Positions 7,846-18,034 of a stretch of 36,453 nucleotides of DNA are shown here, one piece after another; the stretch's first letter is position 1; every line of letters begins with the position of its first letter. The notes beneath the pieces were generated by a model. The model did no database searches, was not told where the DNA came from, and worked only from the letters and a program-made list of their open reading frames with translations. This DNA is from CADCTB01 sp038214685 (lineage in GTDB: Bacteria > Actinomycetota > Acidimicrobiia > Acidimicrobiales > AC-14). Location of the stretch: contig JBBQRO010000026.1 of NCBI GenBank assembly GCA_038214685.1, positions 1 through 36,453 of the forward strand, read 5' to 3'. Both the position numbers and the translations under genes were made by a program.

Positions 7846-8694
7846 GTGAATCTCCTCTACTCCGGCAAGGTCCGCGACATCTACGACGCCGGCGACGACC
7901 GGCTGCTGATGGTGACGTCGGACCGCCTATCCGCCTTCGACGTGGTCCTCGACGAGCCCATCCCCCACAAGGGCCGGGTGCTCACCGCTCTCACCGAGTT
8001 CTGGCTGGCCCAGATGGACGACATCGTGCCCAACCACCTGATCTCGGTCGACGGGGCGTCGATGCTGGTCCGCAAAGCCGAGATGCTCCCGATCGAGTGC
8101 ATCGTCCGCGGCTACCTGACGGGCTCGGCGTGGAAGGAGTACTGCGAGCGTGGCACCGTTCACGGCCGGCCGCTCCCACCCGGGCTCCGCCAGTCCGAAC
8201 AGCTGCCCGACCCGCTGTTCACCCCATCCACCAAGGCCGCCGTCGGCGACCACGACGAGAACATCTCCTTCGAGCGGGCCGCCGAACTGGTCGGCACCGA
8301 CGTCGCCGCCGAGGCGGCCGCCATCAGCATCACCGTCTACGACCGGGCCTGCGCCCGGGCCGCTGCGGCGGGGATCATCATCGCCGACACCAAGTTCGAG
8401 CTGGGCTGGATCGACGGTCGGCTGGCCCTCTGCGACGAGGTCCTCACCCCTGACTCGTCGCGGTTCTGGGAGGCCTCGGCGTGGGCGCTGGGCTCTACCC
8501 CCCCATCGTTCGACAAGCAGCCGGTGCGCGACTGGCTGGAGACGACAGGCTGGGACAAGCGCCCGCCGCCGCCCCCCCTGCCGCCCGAGGTGGTCGACGC
8601 CACGAGTGAACGGTACGTCGCCGCCTACGAGCGCCTCACCGGACGTAAGTTCGACCGATCAGGCGTCGATGGCGCGACCGGCGTGGGAGGGTGA
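7846..8694 (+). CDS. purC: SAICAR synthetase (phosphoribosylaminoimidazole-succinocarboxamide synthase)
   Basis: A 282-residue enzyme that joins CAIR and aspartate with ATP (step 7). The N-terminus LLYSGKVRDIYDAGDDRLLMVTSD is the family start. Also present are SAFDVVLDEPIPHKG, the ECIVRGYLTGSAWKEY motif, the HDENISF motif and ADTKFELGW with the metal-binding acid residues. Its length is usual for the actinobacterial form. The GTG start is 16 bases after purB with a weak AGG upstream. The C-terminal tail contains a Pro-rich run (PPPPPPLPP) typical of variable tails. It ends five bases before the preferred purS start. Confidence 0.97.
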   Translation: MNLLYSGKVRDIYDAGDDRLLMVTSDRLSAFDVVLDEPIPHKGRVLTALTEFWLAQMDDIVPNHLISVDGASMLVRKAEMLPIECIVRGYLTGSAWKEYCERGTVHGRPLPPGLRQSEQLPDPLFTPSTKAAVGDHDENISFERAAELVGTDVAAEAAAISITVYDRACARAAAAGIIIADTKFELGWIDGRLALCDEVLTPDSSRFWEASAWALGSTPPSFDKQPVRDWLETTGWDKRPPPPPLPPEVVDATSERYVAAYERLTGRKFDRSGVDGATGVGG

Positions 8695-8699
8695 CGGTC

Positions 8700-8954
8700 A
8701 TGCGCTTCCCCGTTCTCGTCGAAGTTCGCCTCCGGCCCGGCATCGCCGATCCTCAGGGCGCCACCATCCAGCGCGCTCTTCCGGCGCTCGGCTTCGACGG
8801 CGTGGAGGAGGTGCGGGTGGGCAAGGCCATCCGATTCACGGTGGAGGCCGCCGACGCCTCGGCCGCCGGGCGCCAGGTCGACGAACTGTGCCAGCGCCTC
8901 CTGGCCAACCCGGTGATCGAGGACACCACCGTCTCCGTCGGGGAACCGTCGTGA
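8700..8954 (+). CDS. purS: Phosphoribosylformylglycinamidine synthase subunit PurS
   Basis: An 84-residue protein with the PurS pattern: VLVEVRLRPGIADPQGATI, then GFDGVEEVRVGKAIRF and a C-terminal LLANPVIEDTTV. PurS bridges PurL and PurQ in the three-subunit FGAM synthase. I prefer the ATG at 8700 because GGGAGG at 8685-8690 lies nine bases before it; a GTG at 8691 overlapping the purC stop would add three residues but has no room for that site. The last bases overlap the purQ start in GTGA. Confidence 0.93.
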   Translation: MRFPVLVEVRLRPGIADPQGATIQRALPALGFDGVEEVRVGKAIRFTVEAADASAAGRQVDELCQRLLANPVIEDTTVSVGEPS

Positions 8955-9628
8955 CGACCGTCGGGGTGGTGGTCTTTCCCGGCTCCAACTGCGAGCACGA
9001 CGTGGTCGAGGCCCTGCAGGGGCTGGGAGCCAGGGCCGAGCTCCTGTGGCACGGCGACCCGGGCCTCGGCGACGTCGACGCCATCGTGCTGCCCGGAGGC
9101 TTCGCCCACGGTGACTATCTCCGCCCCGGTGCCATAGCCCGTTTCAGCCCGATCATGGCCTCCGTCACCGAGTTCGCCGCCAATGGGGGCCCCGTGGTGG
9201 GCATCTGCAACGGATTCCAGGTCCTCACCGAAGCGGGCCTGCTACCGGGAGCGTTGCAGAAGAACAGTGGTTCGCGATTCGTGTGTGCCCCGGCTGAGCT
9301 GATCGTTGCCAGCGCACAATCCGCGCTCACCTGCTCCACCGCAGTCGGCGACGTGCTGCGCCTGCCCATCAACCACTTCGAGGGCAACTACACCTGCTCG
9401 GCCGAGACGCTCCGACAATTGCGGGCCGAGGACCGGGTCGTGCTCCGCTATGCGGCGAACCCCAACGGCTCGGTTGACGACATTGCCGGTGTGTGCTCGG
9501 CGGGTCGGAACGTCGTGGGCCTTATGCCCCATCCCGAACGGGCCTGCGACCCACTGCTGGGCTCCGACGACGGCCGGCGCCTCCTGGGCTCGCTGCTGGC
9601 CGCCGCCGGCAGCCGGCTTCCGGCCTAG
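8951..9628 (+). CDS. purQ: Phosphoribosylformylglycinamidine synthase subunit PurQ (glutaminase)
   Basis: A 225-residue class I glutamine amidotransferase supplying ammonia to PurL (step 4). The nucleophile is Cys86 in GICNGFQVL. The catalytic His and Glu are in GLMPHPER near the C-terminus. The usual PIAHGEGRY block reads PINHFEGNY, a modest variation. The GTG start overlaps the purS stop by four bases. The stop codon is part of a CTAG string that is also the stop of the opposing gene at 9625-10095, so the purine operon is interrupted here before purL. Confidence 0.96.
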   Translation: MTTVGVVVFPGSNCEHDVVEALQGLGARAELLWHGDPGLGDVDAIVLPGGFAHGDYLRPGAIARFSPIMASVTEFAANGGPVVGICNGFQVLTEAGLLPGALQKNSGSRFVCAPAELIVASAQSALTCSTAVGDVLRLPINHFEGNYTCSAETLRQLRAEDRVVLRYAANPNGSVDDIAGVCSAGRNVVGLMPHPERACDPLLGSDDGRRLLGSLLAAAGSRLPA

Positions 9629-10095
9629 CTGTCCGCCCCGCGTTTGATGGCGGCCCGGCGCAGCACCGCGGGGTCGACACCGAGCTGGCGCCACGCCGCG
9701 TAGGTGACGCCTTTGCGGGCGCCATAGGGCCCGGCGGCAACGACGAACTCGGCTTCGAGCGCCTCCATGTCGACCGAGTCATCCGACGCCGACAGCTCGG
9801 TCTCCAGGTTCATTCGCTCCTGGACGAGGTGCAGGCGGGTGAGCGCATCGGCATCGGCGAGCTTCTGGTTGATGGTGGCCAGCCGCTTCTGCACAGAGTC
9901 GGGGGTGCGCTTGCGCCCGCGCTTGGGCTTGTGGGCCTCGAGCGCCTCGAGATACCGGCGCACGGCTCTTCCCTGATCTCTCCCCTCAGCCAGGGCCGCC
10001 TTGTGCGAATCCGACATGGGCGACCGCGATCGCTTGTTGGCCGATTGCACGGTCTTTGCAGGCACGGTTCTTGAGGACGCAGTTTTCGCAGGCAT
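9625..10095 (-). CDS. Small basic protein of unknown function, antisense between purQ and purL
   Basis: If started at the ATG at 10095 the product has 156 residues; the frame extends to 10302, but that extension overlaps purL and has no protein-like features. The N-terminal third is rich in Lys, Ser and Thr, and KPKRGRKRT resembles an AT-hook. A likely coiled coil follows (TPDSVQKRLATINQKLADA onward), and the C-terminus is compact (GVTYAAWRQLGVDPAVLRR). Similar small proteins occur in other actinobacteria as hypothetical proteins, so I believe it is real. DNA binding is an inference from the basic motif. It is divergent from purL and its stop shares the CTAG string with purQ. Confidence 0.75.
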   Translation of the reverse strand: MPAKTASSRTVPAKTVQSANKRSRSPMSDSHKAALAEGRDQGRAVRRYLEALEAHKPKRGRKRTPDSVQKRLATINQKLADADALTRLHLVQERMNLETELSASDDSVDMEALEAEFVVAAGPYGARKGVTYAAWRQLGVDPAVLRRAAIKRGADS

Positions 10096-10189
10096 TTGAA
10101 CTATTCTCGCCGGATCAGGAGGCAATATCAAGTCAAGCCCGAACCTTGGGATATTCGGCAGCCGCGCCGTATCCGGTAGGTTGCCGAGC

Positions 10190-12406
<2,217 letters not shown>

Positions 12407-12490
12407 TCACCAAACGCGCCAGCCTGATCCCGCCCACAACCAGACCACGACGGCGAGCTCGCCCAGGCCGTGAGGGGTAGGACCACCGGT

Positions 12491-14038
12491 ATGGGCCAGG
12501 CCCTGTGGGAAGATGGGTCGGTGCAGGTGGGAGCCGCCGTCAGCGAGGACACAGGCGAGGACGCAGACGCCGACACCCCGAAGGAGGCGTGCGGCGTCTT
12601 CGGGGTCTACGCCCCGGGCCACCCTGTCGCCCACCTGACCTACCTCGGCCTCTATGCCTTGCAGCACCGGGGCCAGGAATCGGCGGGCATGGCGGTGAGC
12701 GACGGCGACACGATCACCGTGGTGAAGGACATGGGCCTGGTGTCCAACGTCTTCGACACCCGCACGCTGGCCCCACTGCAGGGCCATGTGGCCGTCGGCC
12801 ACGTCCGCTACTCCACCACGGGCGCCAGCACCTGGGGCAACGCCCAGCCCATCTACCGCGAAACCGGCGACGCCGGCTTCGTGCTCGGCCACAACGGCAA
12901 CCTCACCAACACCGCCGAGCTGACCGAGGAGGCCGGCATCCTGCCCGGAACGGTCACCAGCGACAGCGATGTGGTCGCCGAGCTCATCCAGCAGGCCATG
13001 GTGGCGGCCGGGCCGGGCGTGCGCAGCGATGGTCGCGACCTGGAACGGGCCCTGACCGACGTGCTGCCCCGGCTCGAGGGTGCCTTCTCCCTCGTGCTGA
13101 TGGACGACTCCCACGTGGTCGGGGTGCGTGACCCCAACGGCTTCCGCCCGCTCTGCCTGGGCCGGCTCGACAACGGCTGGGTGCTCTCCTCGGAGACCAC
13201 CGGGCTCGACATCGTGGGTGCCCACTTCGTGCGCGAGCTCGACCCAGGCGAGATCGTCGTGATCGACGCCGCCGGCACACGGTCGCTGCGCCCTTTTCCG
13301 GCGGCGCGCATCGAGCCCAAGCTCTGTCTCTTCGAGTTCGTGTACTTCGCCCGGCCCGACAGCCGCCTCTACGGCCAGACCGTCCACACCGCCCGCCAGC
13401 GCATGGGCGAGTCACTGGCCGAGCAGTCTCCCCTCCCTGCGGACCCGTCGGGGCAGGACCGGGAGGCCATGGTCATGCCGGTACCGGAGTCGGGGATCCC
13501 GGCGGCCGAGGGCTACGCCCGGCGCAGCGGCATCCCCTTCGGCCAGGGCCTGGTGCGCAACCGCTACATCAACCGCACGTTCATCGCCCCCGGCCAGGAC
13601 CAGCGCAGCCGCAGCGTGCGCATGAAGTTCAATCCCATCCGAGAGAACATCGCCGGCAAGCGCCTCGTGGTCATCGACGACTCGATCGTCCGAGGCACCA
13701 GCACGCGGGCGGTGGTGGCCATGCTGCGGGAGGCGGGCGCCGCAGAGATCCACCTGCGCATCTCCTCCCCGCCGTACCGCTGGCCGTGCTACTTCGGCAT
13801 GGACACCGGCACCCGGGGTGAGCTGATCGCCGCCAACCTCACCGTCTCGGAGATCCGCGACTACCTGGGTTGCGACACCCTGGCCTACCTCGAGCTCGAC
13901 CGGCTGGTCACTTCCACCGGCGTGGCCAGCCGGGGCTTCTGCACCGCCTGCCTCACCGGCAGCTACCCGGTGCCGGTCCCCGAGGCCCAGGTCGACGAGG
14001 AGCTGCCGAGCGTCGACCTGGTGCACCCCAGTGGGTGA
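12491..14038 (+). CDS. purF: Amidophosphoribosyltransferase
   Basis: A 515-residue enzyme for the committed step, PRPP plus glutamine to phosphoribosylamine. The nucleophile in EACGVFGVY is Cys34, so a 33-residue acidic propeptide would have to be removed, as in the Bacillus-type enzyme. Four cysteines match the iron-sulfur ligands of that class: KLCLFEF, RWPCYFG and the pair in GFCTACLTG. The PRPP motif is VVIDDSIVRGTST. The ATG at 12491 follows AGGGGTAGG by nine bases; a GTG at 12521 would give a shorter propeptide. It lies 84 bases after purL and overlaps purM by eight bases. Confidence 0.97.
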   Translation: MGQALWEDGSVQVGAAVSEDTGEDADADTPKEACGVFGVYAPGHPVAHLTYLGLYALQHRGQESAGMAVSDGDTITVVKDMGLVSNVFDTRTLAPLQGHVAVGHVRYSTTGASTWGNAQPIYRETGDAGFVLGHNGNLTNTAELTEEAGILPGTVTSDSDVVAELIQQAMVAAGPGVRSDGRDLERALTDVLPRLEGAFSLVLMDDSHVVGVRDPNGFRPLCLGRLDNGWVLSSETTGLDIVGAHFVRELDPGEIVVIDAAGTRSLRPFPAARIEPKLCLFEFVYFARPDSRLYGQTVHTARQRMGESLAEQSPLPADPSGQDREAMVMPVPESGIPAAEGYARRSGIPFGQGLVRNRYINRTFIAPGQDQRSRSVRMKFNPIRENIAGKRLVVIDDSIVRGTSTRAVVAMLREAGAAEIHLRISSPPYRWPCYFGMDTGTRGELIAANLTVSEIRDYLGCDTLAYLELDRLVTSTGVASRGFCTACLTGSYPVPVPEAQVDEELPSVDLVHPSG

Positions 14039-15065
14039 GACCTACGCCGGCGCCGGCGTCGACATAGGAGCGGGTGAGGAGGCGGTGGAGCGGATCAAGG
14101 CTGCGGTGCGGTCCACCTTCCGGCCCGAGGTCATCGGCGACGTCGGCGGGTTCGGGGGCATGTTCGCCTTCGACCCCACGCGCTACGTTCACCCGGTCCT
14201 GGTCGCCGCCACCGACGGCGTGGGCACCAAGGCCGTCGTCGCCCGGCTGGCCAGCCGGTACGAGACCATCGGGGTCGACCTGGTGGCCATGTCGGTCGAC
14301 GACATCGCCGCCCAGGGGGCCGAGCCGCTCTTCTTCCTCGACTGCATCAGCGCCGGTCGCATCGACCCCGTCCAGATGGAACAACTGGTGGCCGGCGTGG
14401 CGTCGGGGTGCAAGGAGGCGGGCTGCGCCCTCATCGGCGGGGAGATGGCCGAGCTGCCCGGCATGCTGGAGCCCGGCCACTTCGACCTGGTCGGCTTCGC
14501 CGTCGGCGTGGTGGAGCGCGACCGCCTGGTCACCGGCTCCCACGTCGCCCCGGGTGATCGGCTGATCGGCCTGCCGTCACCGGGCCTGCGCTGCAACGGC
14601 TATTCCCTTGCCCGGCGGGTCCTGCTCGACCTCGGCGGCCGCACGCTCGACGGGCCGGCCTGGCCCCGCGCCCACCACTCCCTCGGCGAGGAGCTTCTGC
14701 GGCCGTCGGTGATCTATGCCCCGGCGCTAGTGAGGCTCTGCCACTCCGTCGAGGTCAAGGGCCTGGCCCACATCACCGGAGGCGGCATCCCCGGCAACCT
14801 GGCTCGGGTGCTGCCGAAGCACTGCGATGCCATCGTCCAGCGCAGCAAGTGGGAGGTGCCCGAGATCTTCAACCAGATCCAGGCCGCGGGCGACATCGGC
14901 CCCGACGAAATGACCAAGGTCTTCAACCTCGGGATCGGCATGATCGCCGTGGTGGCCCCCCGCGACGTCTACCGGGCCCACGACCTCCTGCGCGACGCCG
15001 GCCACGACTCGCTCGATATCGGTGAGGTCGTGGAAGGCGAAGGCCGGGTTCTCCTCAAGCTCTGA
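14031..15065 (+). CDS. purM: Phosphoribosylformylglycinamidine cyclo-ligase (AIR synthetase)
   Basis: A 344-residue ATP-dependent cyclase making AIR from FGAM (step 5). The N-terminus TYAGAGVDIGAGEEAV, the ATDGVGTK motif, GVDLVAMSVDDIAAQGAEPLFFLD, ALIGGEMAELPGM, LRCNGYSLAR and HITGGGIPGNLARVLP are all family blocks. PurM is a structural relative of PurL. The GTG start lies inside the end of purF (eight-base overlap), implying translational coupling. This is the last gene of the purine cluster; the next gene is convergent, 27 bases away. Confidence 0.97.
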   Translation: MGETYAGAGVDIGAGEEAVERIKAAVRSTFRPEVIGDVGGFGGMFAFDPTRYVHPVLVAATDGVGTKAVVARLASRYETIGVDLVAMSVDDIAAQGAEPLFFLDCISAGRIDPVQMEQLVAGVASGCKEAGCALIGGEMAELPGMLEPGHFDLVGFAVGVVERDRLVTGSHVAPGDRLIGLPSPGLRCNGYSLARRVLLDLGGRTLDGPAWPRAHHSLGEELLRPSVIYAPALVRLCHSVEVKGLAHITGGGIPGNLARVLPKHCDAIVQRSKWEVPEIFNQIQAAGDIGPDEMTKVFNLGIGMIAVVAPRDVYRAHDLLRDAGHDSLDIGEVVEGEGRVLLKL

Positions 15066-15092
15066 CACGGCGCCTACCCACCGGCGACATGG

Positions 15093-16457
15093 TCAGGACC
15101 GGAGCCGGAGGACGGCGCCGTCGTCATGGTTGGCCGCCCGGCCCTCCCCCTCGCCATGAGGGCCATGCCCGCCCCAAACCACCAGCTGGTCGCCGGACCA
15201 CACCATGGCCTGGCCCTGGCGACCGAGCAGAGGGCTCACAGGGAGCTGGGTCCAGCGGTCGGAGGCCGGGTCGTATGCCGCCCCGTCGTTCAGGTCGGTG
15301 GTTGCGAACCCTCCCCAGACCACCATCTCCCTGCCCGTCCATACCGCCCGGTGGGCGCCCCGCCCGCTCAGCGGCGAGGGGGTCATGAGCGTCCAGGAAT
15401 CGCTGTCGAGGTCGTACACCGCGCCGCTGTCGTGCAGGCAGGGGCGGCACGCGTCGGTGCGGCCGAAGCCCCCCCAGACGAGCATCTGGGTGCCGGTCCA
15501 CACGCTGCTGAAGGTGTCGCGGGCGGGTGTCTCCTTGGACTCGGGGTACGGAGCCATCGGGGCCCAGGAGTTGGTGGCCGGGCTGAAGATGGCGCCGTCG
15601 GAGAGATACCTCCCGCCCTCCTCGGCCTCCGACGAGCCGCCCCACACCAGCATCCGGTGGGTGGTGGCGACGGTGCGGTGCGACACCCGGGGCTCGAGCG
15701 GGGAGGCGGGCAGGGGTGTCCAGGTGTCGGCCGCCGGATCGTATGACGCCCCGTCGGCGACGGCCGCACCCCCTTCGACCGCACCGCCCCACACCACCAT
15801 CCGGTTCTGTACCCAGACTGCACTGTGCCCGTTCCGACCGGCGATGGGGGCGGGGGCGATGGGCGACCACCGGTCGGTGGCGGGGTCGTAGGCCGCGCCA
15901 TCGTTCATGGGGCAGAGCTGGCTGCACCCCTCGGCCCGACCGCGCCCGCCGAACACGATCATGCTGGTGCCGGTCCACACTGCGCTGTGACCTCGGCGGG
16001 CCGTGATCGGCGCGGCGGCGAGCGGCGACCACGTCGAGGAGGCCAGATCGTAGGCCGCGCCGTCGGCGAGCGGGCTGGCGCCGCTGCCACCCCACACGAT
16101 CATGGCCCGACCCGTCCCCACGTAGGCGAAGTCGGTGCGGGCCTCGAGCCCGGCGCTCGGCAAGGCGGTCCACGCGCCTGCGGCTGCGTCGGTGTCCCCG
16201 CCGCCGGAGGTTCGCAGGAGGACCACCGCCGCCCCTACCACCAGCAGGACCAGCGCCCCGGCCACGACCCGGTTGCGGGAGCTGGACGGCTCGCGGCGGG
16301 GGCCGGTGGCGAGCACGGCGTCCTTCTTGGCGCCCCCGGCGTGCTCCGGGCAGGTCACGCCCATCGGCGTCCGGATGGCGCAGTCGCCACACACGGGTGC
16401 GCCGCAGGTCCGACAGCTCAGGTTGGTTTCCACACGGTGCAGCGTGCAGGTCGTCAT
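15093..16457 (-). CDS. Zinc-finger, single-TM protein with seven extracytoplasmic Kelch repeats
   Basis: A 454-residue protein of three parts. Residues 4-39 carry eight regularly spaced ligands (C4, H7, C15, C18, C23, C26, C36, H39), a B-box-like two-zinc module also seen at the N-terminus of some actinobacterial rhomboid proteases. Residues 64-81 form one hydrophobic helix. The rest contains seven Kelch-type units of about 45-55 residues, each with a GR.GHSAVW-like strand, a MIVWGG strand and a DGAAYDPATDRW strand, enough for a seven-bladed propeller. Loops in units 2 and 5 each have a Cys pair. I infer a cytosolic finger and an external propeller. Function and partners are unknown. It is convergent with purM. 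Confidence 0.85.
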   Translation of the reverse strand: MTTCTLHRVETNLSCRTCGAPVCGDCAIRTPMGVTCPEHAGGAKKDAVLATGPRREPSSSRNRVVAGALVLLVVGAAVVLLRTSGGGDTDAAAGAWTALPSAGLEARTDFAYVGTGRAMIVWGGSGASPLADGAAYDLASSTWSPLAAAPITARRGHSAVWTGTSMIVFGGRGRAEGCSQLCPMNDGAAYDPATDRWSPIAPAPIAGRNGHSAVWVQNRMVVWGGAVEGGAAVADGASYDPAADTWTPLPASPLEPRVSHRTVATTHRMLVWGGSSEAEEGGRYLSDGAIFSPATNSWAPMAPYPESKETPARDTFSSVWTGTQMLVWGGFGRTDACRPCLHDSGAVYDLDSDSWTLMTPSPLSGRGAHRAVWTGREMVVWGGFATTDLNDGAAYDPASDRWTQLPVSPLLGRQGQAMVWSGDQLVVWGGHGPHGEGEGRAANHDDGAVLRLRS

Positions 16458-16573
16458 GCCCGCATCATCGCACCTGCCGCCCGTTCCAGGCCCGGCTGAC
16501 GTACGCGGGCCTTACGCATTCGTTACGCGGCGACCCGTAGGGTGAGAAGGAACCCTAGAACGCGGAGATCCCC

Positions 16574-18022
16574 ATGCCTCGAATCAGTATGCGAAAGGCC
16601 GTCGTCATGGCAGTCGCCTTTGGCCTGGTGGCCGCCGGCTGCAGCGCCGGCGACTCCTCCGACGAGGCGGGCGGGCAGAAGGCCGAGCCCAACGCCGGCA
16701 CCTGGAAGACCTGGGTGCTCACCTCGCCCACGGAGATCCCCGTCCCGCCCCCGCCGGCCAAGGGTTCCGACCAGGAGAAGGCCGAGGACGCCGAGATCAG
16801 GGACCTGGCGGCCAAGCGCACGCCGGAGGTCAAGGACATCGTGCGCAAGTGGGCGGCCGGGGGCGAGCCAGTGAGCACGCCGTGGGTCGAGATGAACCTG
16901 GAATTCGTAGCCGCCCGGGCCAAGGACCCGCCGCTGTCGTCGCGCGGGTACGCCCTCATGAGCGTCGCCGTCTATGACGCCATGGTGGCCACCTGGCACT
17001 ACAAGTACCAGTACGACCGCAGCGCCCCCGACGTGGGCGAGCGGCTGGTCGAGCCCGGTCCCGACCCTTCGTACCCCTCCGAGCACGCAGCCATCGCCGG
17101 CGCCGCCTCCCGCGTGCTCGCCTACCTCTTCCCCGAGCGCCCTGCGCTGCGCCTCGACGAGTCGGCCGACCAGGCCGCCGACTCCAGGGTGGAGGCCGGG
17201 GTCAACCGCCGCAGCGACGTCGACGCCGGGCTCGAACTGGGCCACAAGGTGGCCGAGAAGGTCATCGCCTATGCCAAGGCCGACGGTGCCGAGGCGCCGT
17301 GCAACAAGCCCGCCCCCGGCGGGCCTCCCCGCTACTGGGCCCCTCCGCCCGGAAGTGTGGCCAACCCCGTGCAGCCCTGTGCCGGAGAGTGGAAGCCGTG
17401 GGCCATGACCGCCGGCAACCAGTTCCGCCCCGGCCCGCCCCCGGTCTTCGGCTCGCCCGAGTTCCTCGCCCAGGCACGCGAGGTCGTCGCAGCCAAGAAC
17501 GCACTGACCGAGGACCAGAAAAAGGCGGCCACGTTCTGGGCCGGCGGCCAGGGAACGCCCCTGCCGGCCGGCGTCTGGGTGAACGTGCTGCTCGCCTACC
17601 TGCGCAACGACCTGCCGTCGGAGCCCAAGTCCGAGCGGACGCTCGCCCTGGCCACCGTGGCCATGTCCGACGCCGGCGTGGCCTCCTGGGACGCCAAGTA
17701 CGCCTACTGGGACCCACGGCCCGAGAATGGGATACGCGACTCCGGCATCGACCGGAACTGGGCCCCCTACATCGAGACGCCCTTCTTCCCCTCCTACATC
17801 TCCGGCCACGCCACCTACTCCGGGGCGGCGGCCGAGGTCCTGTCCTACCTCTTCCCCGACGACGCCGACGACTTCCGGGCCAAGGCCGACGAGGCATCCA
17901 ACTCGAGGCTGTGGGGTGGCATCCACTGGCGCGCCGACAACGTGGTCGGCTTGGAGGTGGGCACCAAGGTCGGCGCGCTCGTGGTCGAGCGGGCCAAGAC
18001 CGACGGTGGCGGCACGGGGTAG
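16574..18022 (+). CDS. Vanadium-haloperoxidase/PAP2-type lipoprotein with duplicated halves
   Basis: A 482-residue predicted lipoprotein (signal peptide with VAAGC, lipidated Cys23). The C-terminal half contains every active-site motif of the vanadium haloperoxidase/PAP2 phosphatase superfamily: K375-X6-R382-P383, PSYISGH ending at His412, and S444-R445-X5-H451-X3-D455. The N-terminal half has a clearly related but degenerate set: K144 without the RP, PSYPSEH at 165-171, and S204-R205-X5-N211-X3-D215, with Asn for the catalytic His. The two halves look like an internal duplication with one active site. It could be a phosphatase or a haloperoxidase; sequence alone does not decide. The ATG follows GGAG at 16564-16567. 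Confidence 0.85.
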   Translation: MPRISMRKAVVMAVAFGLVAAGCSAGDSSDEAGGQKAEPNAGTWKTWVLTSPTEIPVPPPPAKGSDQEKAEDAEIRDLAAKRTPEVKDIVRKWAAGGEPVSTPWVEMNLEFVAARAKDPPLSSRGYALMSVAVYDAMVATWHYKYQYDRSAPDVGERLVEPGPDPSYPSEHAAIAGAASRVLAYLFPERPALRLDESADQAADSRVEAGVNRRSDVDAGLELGHKVAEKVIAYAKADGAEAPCNKPAPGGPPRYWAPPPGSVANPVQPCAGEWKPWAMTAGNQFRPGPPPVFGSPEFLAQAREVVAAKNALTEDQKKAATFWAGGQGTPLPAGVWVNVLLAYLRNDLPSEPKSERTLALATVAMSDAGVASWDAKYAYWDPRPENGIRDSGIDRNWAPYIETPFFPSYISGHATYSGAAAEVLSYLFPDDADDFRAKADEASNSRLWGGIHWRADNVVGLEVGTKVGALVVERAKTDGGGTG

Positions 18023-18034
18023 GGGCCCCGGCAG

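Noticed and set aside
16538..16560. TAGGGT...ACCCTA inverted repeat before the PAP2 lipoprotein gene
   Set aside because: Arms of only six bases in a divergent promoter region are not enough to claim an operator.
18022..18029. GGGGCCCC between convergent genes as a terminator
   Set aside because: It is an 8-base self-complementary string with no loop, so it cannot form a useful intramolecular stem.
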